Shown here piece by piece: positions 24,453 through 32,731 of a stretch of DNA of 32,850 nucleotides. Origin of the DNA: Ignavibacteriota bacterium (GTDB lineage: Bacteria > Bacteroidota > Ignavibacteria > Tepidaquicellales > OLB5); assembly GCA_003820375.1 (NCBI GenBank), contig RPQH01000049.1:1-32850 (forward strand). Direction: 5' to 3'. The notes beneath the pieces are model-generated. The model saw nothing but the letters and a program-made list of their open reading frames with translations. It did not search any database and was not told the origin of the DNA. Position numbers and translations under genes: made by a program. Within the stretch, counting starts at the first letter, position 1; every line of letters begins with the position of its first letter.

Positions 24453-25115
24453 TTGAAAAGGCACAAAATTAACAGATGCCTGATTGTTTGCGATGGCTAC
24501 ATCGGCAAACGGTTACTAAATATTTATCTCAAAAAAAATGAAGGAAGCTCCTTTGCCATTATTTCGGCAGACGGAGCTTCTAATGTTTTACACCTTTTAA
24601 ATATTAAACCTCGCTATATAATCGGCGACCTCGATTCAATTTTTCCCGATGTGTTATCTTCATTTATAAATTCAGGTGTTTCAATTAAAAGGATTATTGA
24701 GCAGGAACACAATGACCTTGAAAAATGCATTATGTTTTCTATATCCAAAGGGATGAATGATATTACTGTTATCGGTTACGGAGGAAACAGAATTGACCAT
24801 ACAATTAATAATTTCAGCATACTGAAGAAATATTACAAAAAATGCAGTATCAGATTTATTGATGATGAATTTGAAGTATTCATGATAAATAAGAAAACAG
24901 AATTTGATTATAAAAGAGGTGAAATTATATCTATAATGGGTTTTCCTAAAGCTGATGGAATCGTAACAGAAGGATTGCAGTACCCCCTGAAGAATGAATC
25001 TTTGGAAATCGGAAAGCGCGAAGGAGCATTAAACAGAGCAATAAGTGATAAAATAAAGATAAGCCTGAAAAAGGGAGAGCTATTAATCTTCAAAAAACAT
25101 TTTAATACATTTTAA
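24453..25115 (+). CDS. thiamine pyrophosphokinase
   Basis: The 220-residue protein starts at TTG preceded by AAGG; it is the second TTG start in this operon. Family motifs are 'ISADGASNVL', 'PRYIIGDLDSI' (Asp59 and Asp61), 'EQEHNDLEKCI' and 'YGGNRIDHTINNFSIL'. The C-terminal beta-sandwich begins near 'GEIISIMGFPKADGI'. The enzyme transfers pyrophosphate from ATP to thiamine, making ThDP (TPK/Thi80 type). It lies at the end of the smpB operon and is convergent with comEC across a palindrome that fills the gap. Confidence 0.92.
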   Translation: MKRHKINRCLIVCDGYIGKRLLNIYLKKNEGSSFAIISADGASNVLHLLNIKPRYIIGDLDSIFPDVLSSFINSGVSIKRIIEQEHNDLEKCIMFSISKGMNDITVIGYGGNRIDHTINNFSILKKYYKKCSIRFIDDEFEVFMINKKTEFDYKRGEIISIMGFPKADGIVTEGLQYPLKNESLEIGKREGALNRAISDKIKISLKKGELLIFKKHFNTF

Positions 25116-25119
25116 TCAT

Positions 25120-25463
25120 ATTTTTATAAATAACGCAAAGCCACAAAGGGAATACTCAGACTGTGTCATTCCAGTATGTTCCTCACCAATGTCATTCCCA
25201 CATAACTCACCCCTGTGTCATTCCCGCATGCTTTTAGCGGGAATCCATATAGCAATGATTCGAACAATCTTTCTTATAAAAATGAGAATGGTTTCCTGTT
25301 CTGAGGTCAATCAAAATCTTAAATGTTTGAAACTCCTCCGTACCTTTGAGTATGGATTCCCGCTAAAAGCATGCGGGAATGACATAGGTGAGGAGCATGC
25401 GGGAATGGCACAGTCGGAGTATTTCCTTTGCGGTTTTTGCAGCTTTGCGTGATTTATAAAAAT
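25120..25463. repeat. 344-bp palindrome filling the gap between convergent genes
   Basis: The outer arms ATTTTTATAAATAACGCAAA (left, 25120) and its near complement (right, ending 25463) are continued inward by GTGTCATTCCCGCATGCTTT (25214 onward) against 25351-25387. The loop is about 100 bp and contains AATCAAAATCTT (25309-25320), shared with 8405-8416. It starts five bases after the thiamine pyrophosphokinase stop and ends two bases before the comEC stop codon. Confidence 0.9.
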
Positions 25464-25464
25464 T

Positions 25465-27873
25465 TCACCAATCAACAATTTCCGTTCTCTCGCCGTCTGT
25501 ATCAAAGATAATTGCTCCTTTATCCCCTGTTTCTATCACATTATATCCCAAACTTCTGAGTGATGATACAAAAATATCCGAATTCAATCTCTTTTTCTTT
25601 TTATCCAATGATGAAATTACTATGTATTTCGGGTTTGTCATTAATAATGATTCTGCAGAAATGTTATTGAAAGAACCTGCTCCGGGTGCTTTTAATATTG
25701 TAACATCGCGTGGTGTTATTGTTTGATAATAATTATCATCATAAACTTCAACAGCATCTGAGAATATAAATGATTCATTACCATACTGCACATTTACAAA
25801 CATAGATTTACCTGTTGTTACGGCAGGCTCATGGAATACAAATAATCTCATCATATCATTTTTAATTACAAATGAATTCTCAATAAACTTCATCTCACAA
25901 TCTTTGAATATCTTGTGCTCTGCATTAAATACTGACCTGTAGTAAGAAGGTATATAAATCCTGGAAACCTGAAAATTCTTTACCAGGAATTCTAAATTTC
26001 TAAATTCATTTTTACTCAATGATGTAATCAACAGCACATCAATTTTGTTTATTCCCTGCAGCTTTAAATAAGGAATTATATTTCTTTCTGCTGAAGTGTA
26101 CTTCACAGATGATGCGCCGCAGCCGATAAGTACATTTTTATTTCCGGGAGTAGATATCAAACATGTGCCCGAATTACCAACATCCAGATAAGCAAATCTT
26201 ACTTTATCCGTTGAATGAATTAAATCATTAATTACAAAATAATTTAAGATTAATAATACAACTATTATTAATCTCGCAGCAGTTTTCATCTGCGGAATAA
26301 AAAATAATACTATTACAGCAATATAAAATAATACAAGAAATAAATAATCAATGCTGTAAGTTTCAAGAAATGAAAAACTGAAATTGGAAAAATAATTGAA
26401 CGAGACAAGCAGGTAATGAAGAATGAACATTGTTACATTAGCCGTTAATACTGCTAACGGAGTATAGAACAACGAAAATATAATTAAGGCAAAACCTAAA
26501 CCAAGTGCGGCATTTGAAAGCGGTATGGCAAACAAATTGGTAATCAGTGAAACGATAGATATTTTTTTAAACATTAAAGCCGTGATGGGAAGTGTTCCGA
26601 TTTGTGCCGCTAACGTACCTAAAAATAAGGCAATTACACCTTTTATTATCCGCCCTTTATATGGGTCATTACCGATTTTCTGATAAAATTTCATTCCTGA
26701 TGCAATCTTATGCAGCTTAGGATATATCAGGACAATTGAAATAATTGCCCAAAAAGACAAAATAAATCCTGCATCAAACAATTGCCGCGGGTCTATAATT
26801 AATATTATTATAGCCGCAACTGAAATTACATTAAACGAATTAGTTTTTCTTTCCAGAATTTGTGAGAGCAGAAAGATTGATGCCATCACTGTTGCACGAA
26901 CAATTGAAGGGACATTTCCTGTTAAGTTCATATAAAAAATCAGGAAAAGAAAAACTATTATTATTTTATATATATACTTAATTGGAAACAGCTGAAGTAT
27001 AAGCATAAGAACAATAGTAAGATAAGCAACATTTAATCCCGAGACAGCTATAATATGAGATACCCCTGCATTTACAAAATCCTGCTTTATCTCTTTTGAG
27101 ATATTGCTTCTTTCACCTAACACCAGCCCTTTGAGAAATTCCCCTTCTTCTCCTCCGATCAAGCTGTCAATTGTTTTAATCGAATATTCTTTTACGGGAA
27201 ATAAAATATGCTGTTTAATAAAGCTATGCTCATTATGCTCAATCAATTTAATATTTTCGAATCCATAGGAAGTAAACATTGCATCAATTCCGTGCAGCTT
27301 AAGATATTGTCCATAATCAAATTCACCGGGATTTCTTTTGTGAGGAAGCTTTTGCACGTTTCCTTTTAACTCTATTAAATCACCATATCCAATTTTTTGC
27401 GGAGGAAATTCTTTAAACTTATTTTTATATATAGAAGCAGTTAAATTACAGTTTACGCTTATAACTTTATTGAAATATTTTATGGAATCAGTTTCTATTA
27501 ATAATTTTATCCTTCCTTCATCAATATCCGGGTGTTCTATAAGCTTGCCGTAAACTTTTACTTCCGTATCTTTGCTGTCTTCAATATAATTTACAATGCT
27601 GCTTTCATCGAAATTATTATAAAAGAATTGAAATCTAATAAAACCAAATAAAAAAATAGTAATGAAGAGAATAAAATAATAACGGGTATTTATATACGAT
27701 GTTTTGGAGATAAAGTATATAATAGCAATAAATAGAATGGACTGGAGAAGTAATGCTGATAATGAAGCGGTAAACGGAATTTTTGCTTCAATAATGTATG
27801 AAACAAGAATTCCGGCAATTAATGGTATAACAGCAAATAACGCAGGATATTTCTTGAATTCGAATATCTGCAT
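25465..27873 (-). CDS. comEC: ComEC/Rec2 DNA-uptake channel with degenerate MBL domain
   Basis: The protein has 802 residues in three parts. Two N-terminal membrane segments (8-75) flank an OB-like region (about 85-190). The competence domain (about 220-520) has the signature 'LVLGERSNISKEIKQDF' and 'AGVSHIIAVSGLNVAYL' plus many membrane segments. A C-terminal metallo-beta-lactamase-like domain follows (about 560-800). ComEC forms the inner-membrane channel for single-stranded DNA in natural transformation; in many species the MBL domain is a nuclease. Here the usual HxHxDH reads ITSLSKNEF and 'LIDxG' reads LIGCG, so metal ligands are missing. It is divergent from the cupin operon. Confidence 0.93.
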   Translation of the reverse strand: MQIFEFKKYPALFAVIPLIAGILVSYIIEAKIPFTASLSALLLQSILFIAIIYFISKTSYINTRYYFILFITIFLFGFIRFQFFYNNFDESSIVNYIEDSKDTEVKVYGKLIEHPDIDEGRIKLLIETDSIKYFNKVISVNCNLTASIYKNKFKEFPPQKIGYGDLIELKGNVQKLPHKRNPGEFDYGQYLKLHGIDAMFTSYGFENIKLIEHNEHSFIKQHILFPVKEYSIKTIDSLIGGEEGEFLKGLVLGERSNISKEIKQDFVNAGVSHIIAVSGLNVAYLTIVLMLILQLFPIKYIYKIIIVFLFLIFYMNLTGNVPSIVRATVMASIFLLSQILERKTNSFNVISVAAIIILIIDPRQLFDAGFILSFWAIISIVLIYPKLHKIASGMKFYQKIGNDPYKGRIIKGVIALFLGTLAAQIGTLPITALMFKKISIVSLITNLFAIPLSNAALGLGFALIIFSLFYTPLAVLTANVTMFILHYLLVSFNYFSNFSFSFLETYSIDYLFLVLFYIAVIVLFFIPQMKTAARLIIVVLLILNYFVINDLIHSTDKVRFAYLDVGNSGTCLISTPGNKNVLIGCGASSVKYTSAERNIIPYLKLQGINKIDVLLITSLSKNEFRNLEFLVKNFQVSRIYIPSYYRSVFNAEHKIFKDCEMKFIENSFVIKNDMMRLFVFHEPAVTTGKSMFVNVQYGNESFIFSDAVEVYDDNYYQTITPRDVTILKAPGAGSFNNISAESLLMTNPKYIVISSLDKKKKRLNSDIFVSSLRSLGYNVIETGDKGAIIFDTDGERTEIVDW

Positions 27874-27979
27874 TTATCTTAATTTTCACAAAAATGATAA
27901 ATATTTAAGACAATATCTATACTAAGTTTATGTTTTTATTATGATTTATGAATTTGATATCAGATGTTTACATATAAAG

Positions 27980-28023
27980 TTGACTTATGTCAAATGATAT
28001 CAGGATATAATGATTTATATTTG
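27980..28023 (+). promoter_or_regulatory. CRP/FNR-type operator and -7 element of the cupin operon
   Basis: A perfect palindrome TTGAC-TTAT-GTCAA is at 27980-27993 and TATATTTG at 28016-28023. No TTG is found 20 bp before the -7 element. With a start site near 28028 the palindrome is centred at about -42, the position used by activating CRP/FNR family regulators. Confidence 0.5.
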
Positions 28024-28045
28024 AATAACATAAAAACAAAATAAA

Positions 28046-28357
28046 ATGGAGTTAAAAGTGCAAAACATAAATGAAATAATAAATTACCAGGAAGATTCTG
28101 TAGTCAGCAAAGTTTTACTGAAAAAAGATACAGGCAATGTAACATTATTTGCATTTGATGAGAACCAGGGATTAAGCGAACACACTACTCCCTTTGATGC
28201 AATGGTGCAGATAGTTGATGGGGAAGCAGAAATCACAATCGGCGGCGAACCTCACACAGTTAAAAAAGACGAATTTATTATAATGCCTGCAAATGTTCCT
28301 CATGCACTTAAAGCTATTAAGAAATACAAAATGATATTGACAATGATAAAAGCATAA
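28046..28357 (+). CDS. small cupin protein
   Basis: The protein has 103 residues, a single cupin barrel. The two motifs are present but relaxed: 'LSEHTTPFDAMVQIVDGEAE' (motif 1, with His and Glu) and 'IIMPANVPHAL' (motif 2, His). Such stand-alone cupins bind a metal; substrates are usually unknown. The start is ATG 28046. The DUF6448 gene follows 24 bp later. Control is likely from the palindrome upstream. An in-frame internal start is possible but not needed. Confidence 0.85.
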   Translation: MELKVQNINEIINYQEDSVVSKVLLKKDTGNVTLFAFDENQGLSEHTTPFDAMVQIVDGEAEITIGGEPHTVKKDEFIIMPANVPHALKAIKKYKMILTMIKA

Positions 28358-28381
28358 ACAAATAACTAAAGGAAAAAACAA

Positions 28382-29023
28382 ATGAATAAAAAGAAAATCA
28401 TTTTTTCGATTGCTGTATTTATGGTTATTCTTGCTGCTGTATTTACTCTTTACAGAAATAGTATTGCTCACTGCGATACACTTGATGGTCCGGTTGTTTT
28501 GGCAGCAAAAGACGCACTTGAAACAGGAAATGTAAACCTTGTTTTAATCTGGGTGCAGAAAGAAAATGAAGCTGAATTAAAACAAGCTTACGATGAAGCT
28601 CTTAAGCTGAGAAATTCAAATCCTGAATTAAAAGAGCATACAGATACACATTTTTTTGAGACGGTCGTAAAGCTTCACCGTGAAGGAGAAGGCGAGCCAT
28701 TTACAGGATTAAAAGCAGCCGGCACTGACCTTGGTCTAGCTATCCCAGCAGGTGATAAAGCTATAGTAGACGGCTCAACTGCAAAGCTTGAAGATTTACT
28801 TGTAGAGACTTTAAAGGAAGGGCTTAAAGAAAAGTTCACTGAAGTAAATGAAAAAATGAAATACGATAAAAACAATGTTGATGCAGGAAGAGAATATGTG
28901 AAAGCATACGTTGAATATATGCATTATATTGAGAACCTGTACAAAGCTGCAGGAAGCCAGGGACATGCTCATTCAAAGGAAAAAACTGAGGAGCATAAAT
29001 GTGATCACAATAAACACAAGTAA
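28382..29023 (+). CDS. DUF6448 family exported protein
   Basis: The 213-residue protein has a hydrophobic N-terminus (about 5-25) that is a signal or anchor, directly followed by 'AHCDTLDGPV', the family hallmark with His and Cys near the mature N-terminus. The middle is helical with 'HTDTHFFETVVKLHREGEGEPFTGLK', and the tail is rich in His (GHAHSKEKTEEHKCDHNKHK), which suggests metal binding. I recall this architecture as DUF6448, with no known function. It is in one transcript with the cupin, ahead of a double terminator. A metal- or redox-related role is inference. Confidence 0.8.
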   Translation: MNKKKIIFSIAVFMVILAAVFTLYRNSIAHCDTLDGPVVLAAKDALETGNVNLVLIWVQKENEAELKQAYDEALKLRNSNPELKEHTDTHFFETVVKLHREGEGEPFTGLKAAGTDLGLAIPAGDKAIVDGSTAKLEDLLVETLKEGLKEKFTEVNEKMKYDKNNVDAGREYVKAYVEYMHYIENLYKAAGSQGHAHSKEKTEEHKCDHNKHK

Positions 29024-29044
29024 AAATGTGAAATAAATAAATGA

Positions 29045-29106
29045 AAAATCTCCGCGAAAGCGGAGATTTTATTATCGATTTAAGAGATTCCCGCTTACGC
29101 GGGAAT
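29045..29106. terminator. two stacked bidirectional terminator hairpins
   Basis: AAAATCTCCGC-GAAA-GCGGAGATTTT (29045-29070) is a perfect 11-bp stem. ATTCCCGC-TTAC-GCGGGAAT (29087-29106) is a second one and belongs to the same CATTCCCGC-type repeats as 8322 and 25214. They separate the convergent DUF6448 and DUF971 genes. Confidence 0.85.
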
Positions 29107-29112
29107 TTTCAT

Positions 29113-29409
29113 TTATTCTTTCTTCTCTAACTCTTTCAGGAATTCGTAATTATATATTCCGTCATCATGGTCATCCTGCCAGTAAAGCTGGATTGCATAT
29201 GTACCAACAGGCTTAATATCTCTCAATGTCCTTTGTGCAGTAGACATTAAAGGTATATACGATGGCAAACGGTTTAGTCTTTCAGTAACACAATAAGCAC
29301 ATGGACAATTTCTCCTTAAAACAGCAAGCGGTATTAAACTCTCTGTTTTATCGTCCCAAATTATGTGCAGTGTTTTCTTTTCCTGTACATCAATTTTAAC
29401 CGGAAACAT
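29113..29409 (-). CDS. DUF971 protein
   Basis: The protein has 98 residues from ATG 29409; a TTG at 29424 adds only five residues and lies in low-complexity sequence. The motif 'LHIIWDDKTESLIPLAVLRR' is followed by 'NCPCAYCV' and 'VGTYAIQLYWQDDHDDGIYN', matching the DUF971 / gamma-butyrobetaine hydroxylase N-terminal-like domain. That domain binds a metal or is linked to iron-sulfur proteins. The role of the stand-alone version is unknown. It lies downstream of fbp but 257 bp away, with repeats between. Confidence 0.88.
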   Translation of the reverse strand: MFPVKIDVQEKKTLHIIWDDKTESLIPLAVLRRNCPCAYCVTERLNRLPSYIPLMSTAQRTLRDIKPVGTYAIQLYWQDDHDDGIYNYEFLKELEKKE

Positions 29410-29410
29410 T

Positions 29411-29470
29411 TTAGTAATTAACAATTAGCAATTAACAATTTGCAATTTGTAATTTGCAATTAACAAATAG
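29411..29470. repeat. low-complexity CAATTAACAATT-type repeat
   Basis: Imperfect repetition of AACAATTAGCAATT and TGCAATTTG units lies between DUF971 and fbp. Similar AATTCG/AATTACG sequence fills 5174-5270 and 22070-22090. Confidence 0.7.
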
Positions 29471-29488
29471 CAAATAAAAATTTAAAAA

Positions 29489-29513
29489 CTTTCCCAAATG
29501 GAAATTTGGGAAA
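29489..29513. repeat. second copy of the CTTTCCCAAAT hairpin
   Basis: CTTTCCCAAAT-GGA-ATTTGGGAAAG has the same 11-bp stem as 14962-14987 and again is followed by AGG. The two copies differ in the loop. Confidence 0.9.
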
Positions 29514-29541
29514 GAGGGTGAATGTTAACTTTTCAACTTTT

Positions 29542-29665
29542 CAACCTGCAACCTGCAACCTGCAACCTGTAACCTGCAACCTGTAACCTGAAACCTGCAA
29601 CCTGTAACCTGTAACCTGTAACCCGCAGCCTGTAACCTGAAACCTGCAACCCGCAGCCTGCAGCC
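29542..29665. repeat. heptamer tandem array CAACCTG, about 17 units
   Basis: The units are CAACCTG, TAACCTG, AAACCTG and CAGCCTG. In the sense of fbp the array reads CAGGTTG and follows the stop codon within two bases. It is the same heptamer and orientation as 5811-5849. Confidence 0.95.
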
Positions 29666-29666
29666 A

Positions 29667-30683
29667 TCAATGCTTTCCATTCATATACTTTTCAACTTCA
29701 AGGACATCTTCTTCACTTCCGATAAATAATGGCGTTCTTTGGTGCAATGTTTTTGGTTCAATGTGTAATATCCTGTCTCTTCCGTTTGTAGCTCTTCCTC
29801 CGGCTTGTTCAACAATAAAAGCAAGCGGGTTAGCTTCATACATTAATCTCAGCTTGCCATTGACATTTTTCTTATCAGCCGGGTAAAGGAAAATTCCGCC
29901 ATACAATAAATTCCTGTGAAAATCCGCAACCAATGAACCGACATATCTCGCTGAATAAGGGTGTCCTTTTTCGGGGCATTCTTCCTTCAAACTATCTATA
30001 TATTTCCGCAATCCCATATCCCATTTGCAATAATTACCTTCATTTATGCTGTAAGTTTTAGCTCTCTTTTTTATCTTGAGGTTTTCATAACACAATAAAA
30101 ATTCACCGACAGTTGGGTCAAGTGTAAACCCATGAACTCCTTCTCCTGTTGTATAAACCATTATTGTGCTGGAACCGTAAATCACATAACCTGCAGCAAC
30201 CTGTCTTGTACCTTTTTGAAGCAGGTCTTCCATGGTTGCATATCCTGATTTGGTTACACGTTTATAGATAGAAAAAATTGTTCCAATGCTTATATTAGCA
30301 TCAATATTGGATGAACCGTCAAGCGGATCAAAATGACAAACATACCTGCTTGTAATTCGTTTTCCCATACGCTGTTCATCAAGAGCAATAAAATTCTCAC
30401 TTTCTTCAGAAGCTACAGCACAAAGATGACCGCTTGCCTTCATAGCACTCACCAATGTATCGTGAGCGTGAACATCAAGCTTTTTAACATGCTCACCGTG
30501 AACATTTTCAGTACCTGTAAATCCAAGTATGTCAATCAAGCCTGCCCGGTTAACTTCCAGTGAAATTAATTTGCATGCCAGAGCAATGTCAGCAAGCAGA
30601 TCGGAAAGCTCACCCGTTGCTTTCGGGTATTTTCTTTCCTGATCGATAATGTGGCGGTAAAGTGTAACAAATTTTTCGTTCAT
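29667..30683 (-). CDS. fbp: fructose-1,6-bisphosphatase class I
   Basis: The protein has 338 residues, normal length. It removes the 1-phosphate from fructose-1,6-bisphosphate in gluconeogenesis, in the cytoplasm. Family motifs are '[16 protein letters not shown]', '[11 protein letters not shown]', '[19 protein letters not shown]' with metal-binding Asp residues and '[12 protein letters not shown]', then '[20 protein letters not shown]' and '[14 protein letters not shown]'. Start ATG 30683. It lies between radA and DUF971 on the same strand, but is separated from each by more than 240 bp of repeats, so it is probably its own unit. Confidence 0.97.
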   Translation of the reverse strand: MNEKFVTLYRHIIDQERKYPKATGELSDLLADIALACKLISLEVNRAGLIDILGFTGTENVHGEHVKKLDVHAHDTLVSAMKASGHLCAVASEESENFIALDEQRMGKRITSRYVCHFDPLDGSSNIDANISIGTIFSIYKRVTKSGYATMEDLLQKGTRQVAAGYVIYGSSTIMVYTTGEGVHGFTLDPTVGEFLLCYENLKIKKRAKTYSINEGNYCKWDMGLRKYIDSLKEECPEKGHPYSARYVGSLVADFHRNLLYGGIFLYPADKKNVNGKLRLMYEANPLAFIVEQAGGRATNGRDRILHIEPKTLHQRTPLFIGSEEDVLEVEKYMNGKH

Positions 30684-30845
30684 AGATATTTAAATTATGA
30701 ATTGCGAGGGCAGCAAATCAATTCCGCTTCAACTGCATTTTATAAAAATAAACTAAGGAATTTCTTCTGCTTTCTCTTATTATTGAAATAAAAAATATTT
30801 TTAAATAAAAATTAATCAAAAAATCTCCCAACCTTTCAACTTCCT

Positions 30846-30935
30846 ACACTCAAAACACTCAAAACACTCTATACACTCCATACACTCTATACACTCCATA
30901 CACTCCAGACACTCCAGACACTCTATACACTCTAC
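30846..30935. repeat. nonamer tandem array ACACTCYAT, 10 units
   Basis: Ten 9-bp units with variable last three bases (AAA, TAT, CAT, CAG, TAC). The last unit overlaps the end of radA and supplies its TAG stop codon. Confidence 0.95.
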
Positions 30936-32296
30936 ATTATCAATCTTATCGCATCCTGTATTGTCTCTACCGGAATATATTCCAGCTTTCCATTCTGCTT
31001 AAATGTTTTCATATTGCTTGCAGGCAGAACAATTTTTTTAAATCCCAGTTTTGCTGCTTCCTGAATCCTTCTGTCAGCAAAGCTGATGGTTCTTATCTCG
31101 CCGCTTAAACCAAGCTCTCCCAAAATCAGCATATCCGATTCAACCGCTGAATCTTTAAAGCTTGAACAAATGCTCATTGCTGCTGCAAGGTCAATTGAGG
31201 GTTCATCTATCTTTATACCACCTGCAATATTGATGAACACATCATATTTTGAAAGATGCAGGCCAATTTTCTTTTCAAGCACAGCAATTAAAATTTGCAG
31301 ACGCCTGTAATCAAATCCTGTTGCTGTTCTTTGCGGTACAGAATATCCCGAAGAAGAAACCAATGCCTGTACTTCTATCAATATCGGGCGGGTGCCTTCA
31401 ATAGCGGCAGAAACAGTGCTCCCTGCATTCCCATCCGTCCTCTGTGACAGAAACACTTCGGAAGGATTCCTGACTTCCATTAGCCCTGCCCCTGTCATTT
31501 CAAATACACCAATTTCATTAGTTGAGCCAAACCTGTTTTTCACTGCTCTCAGTATCCTGTACGCATGAGTTCCCTCTCCTTCAAATTGCAGAACAGTATC
31601 AACCATGTGCTCCAGCACTTTGGGACCTGCAATCATGCCTTCTTTTGTAATATGCCCGATAAGGAAAAATGATATCGATTTAGCTTTTGCAATATTAATA
31701 ATCTGCGCTGTGCATTCACGTAACTGTGATATACTTCCGGGACTGCTTTCAAGTTCTGTGCGGTAAATAGTTTGAATTGAATCTACGATTACAACATCAG
31801 GGCGTACTTTATCAATTACCGATGCAATAATTTCAAGGTCAGTTTCAGGAAGAATATAAAACTCATCACCTGCAAACCCGAGACGTTCACATCTTAACTT
31901 AATTTGCTTTGGTGATTCTTCACCGCTGACATAAATTATCTTCCTGTCTTTAATTTTATCAGCAAGCTGAACCATAAGAGTAGATTTCCCTATACCCGGG
32001 TCACCGCCAACTAAAATAACCGAGCCGCTCACAATACCGCCGCCAAGTACCCTGTCCAGCTCTTCAATTCCCGATACAATACGCATATCCTGCTGTACAT
32101 CTATTTCAGAAAGCCGTGTAAGGTTAGCCATCTTAACTTCTGTATTCTTCGAAGCTCGTGTAAGTTTTTTCGAATCAGTATGAATAACCTCTTCGACGAA
32201 GGTATTCCACTCCTCGCATTCGGGACATTTACCAAGCCATCTCAAACTTGTAAATCCACAGTTTTGACAAATATATCTGGTTTCTGATTTCGCCAT
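30932..32296 (-). CDS. radA: DNA repair protein RadA
   Basis: The protein has 454 residues, full length. The N-terminal zinc finger has Cys10, Cys13, Cys24 and Cys27 (CQNC...CPEC). Walker A is GGDPGIGKST (97-106); Walker B is in 'VVIVDSIQTIY'; the RadA-specific VKNRFGSTNE motif and a Lon-protease-like C-terminal domain ('GGIKIDEPSIDLAAAMSI') are present. RadA is a hexameric helicase that drives branch migration in recombination, together with RecA, including during natural transformation, which fits comEC nearby. It starts at ATG with no strong ribosome binding site. Its stop codon lies inside the tandem array. Confidence 0.97.
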   Translation of the reverse strand: MAKSETRYICQNCGFTSLRWLGKCPECEEWNTFVEEVIHTDSKKLTRASKNTEVKMANLTRLSEIDVQQDMRIVSGIEELDRVLGGGIVSGSVILVGGDPGIGKSTLMVQLADKIKDRKIIYVSGEESPKQIKLRCERLGFAGDEFYILPETDLEIIASVIDKVRPDVVIVDSIQTIYRTELESSPGSISQLRECTAQIINIAKAKSISFFLIGHITKEGMIAGPKVLEHMVDTVLQFEGEGTHAYRILRAVKNRFGSTNEIGVFEMTGAGLMEVRNPSEVFLSQRTDGNAGSTVSAAIEGTRPILIEVQALVSSSGYSVPQRTATGFDYRRLQILIAVLEKKIGLHLSKYDVFINIAGGIKIDEPSIDLAAAMSICSSFKDSAVESDMLILGELGLSGEIRTISFADRRIQEAAKLGFKKIVLPASNMKTFKQNGKLEYIPVETIQDAIRLIM

Positions 32297-32519
32297 TTAC
32301 TGTAAATTAGTTATTTCTTAATATAATTTCTAAGTTAAAATGAATACTTGAAGAAATATCTTTAGAGCATATTTTGTAATAACCATACCACTTTTTAGCA
32401 AATTTCCATTTGTTAAGGGCTTGTCCGGAGATTTATTACCCTCAAATATACTTTCCCAAATGGTCACACAGGGATCTAAGGAAAATTTGGAAAAGAGATG
32501 GTTAAACTTTAAACTTAAT
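32297..32519. other. non-coding upstream region of radA
   Basis: This region holds a split copy of the CTTTCCCAAAT hairpin: CTTTCCCAAATGG at 32451-32463 and GAAAATTTGGAAAAGAG at 32481-32497, with an 18-bp insertion between the arms. No promoter match was found. Confidence 0.6.
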
Positions 32520-32597
32520 AATTCACCTTACGCAAATCATAAATCAATTTGTTACGAAAAAAATATACGGGTAATTTCAGCTCCTGTCCTCACCCCC
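32520..32597. mobile_element. left half of the MITE-like element, second copy
   Basis: This begins AATTCACCTTACGCAA and matches 4665-4742 with three differences in about 78 bp. The right half is missing: after CCTGTCCTCACCCC the sequence changes to the hairpin at 32593-32731. Confidence 0.85.
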
Positions 32598-32731
32598 CGA
32601 CCCCCTCTCCTATGATAGGTATTAGGAGAGGGGGAGTTCCTTTTACTTTTAAGATTTTATTATTACTCAAGTTCTATATTTTTATGTCTCCCCCTCTCCT
32701 TTCATGTATCATAGGAGAGGGGGTCGGGGGG
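32593..32731. repeat. paired GC-rich hairpins with a perfect 25-bp outer stem
   Basis: CCCCCCGACCCCCTCTCC... (32593-32617) pairs perfectly with 32707-32731. Each side also forms its own hairpin (CCCCCTCTCCT with AGGAGAGGGGG), so two folds compete. The region between is AT-rich. Nothing further is seen to the window end. Confidence 0.9.

Noticed and set aside
728..31310. Many 60-130-residue frames opposite or inside gyrA, ltaE, the protease, comEC, radA and others
   Set aside because: They are shadows of strongly supported genes and show no independent motif or start signal.
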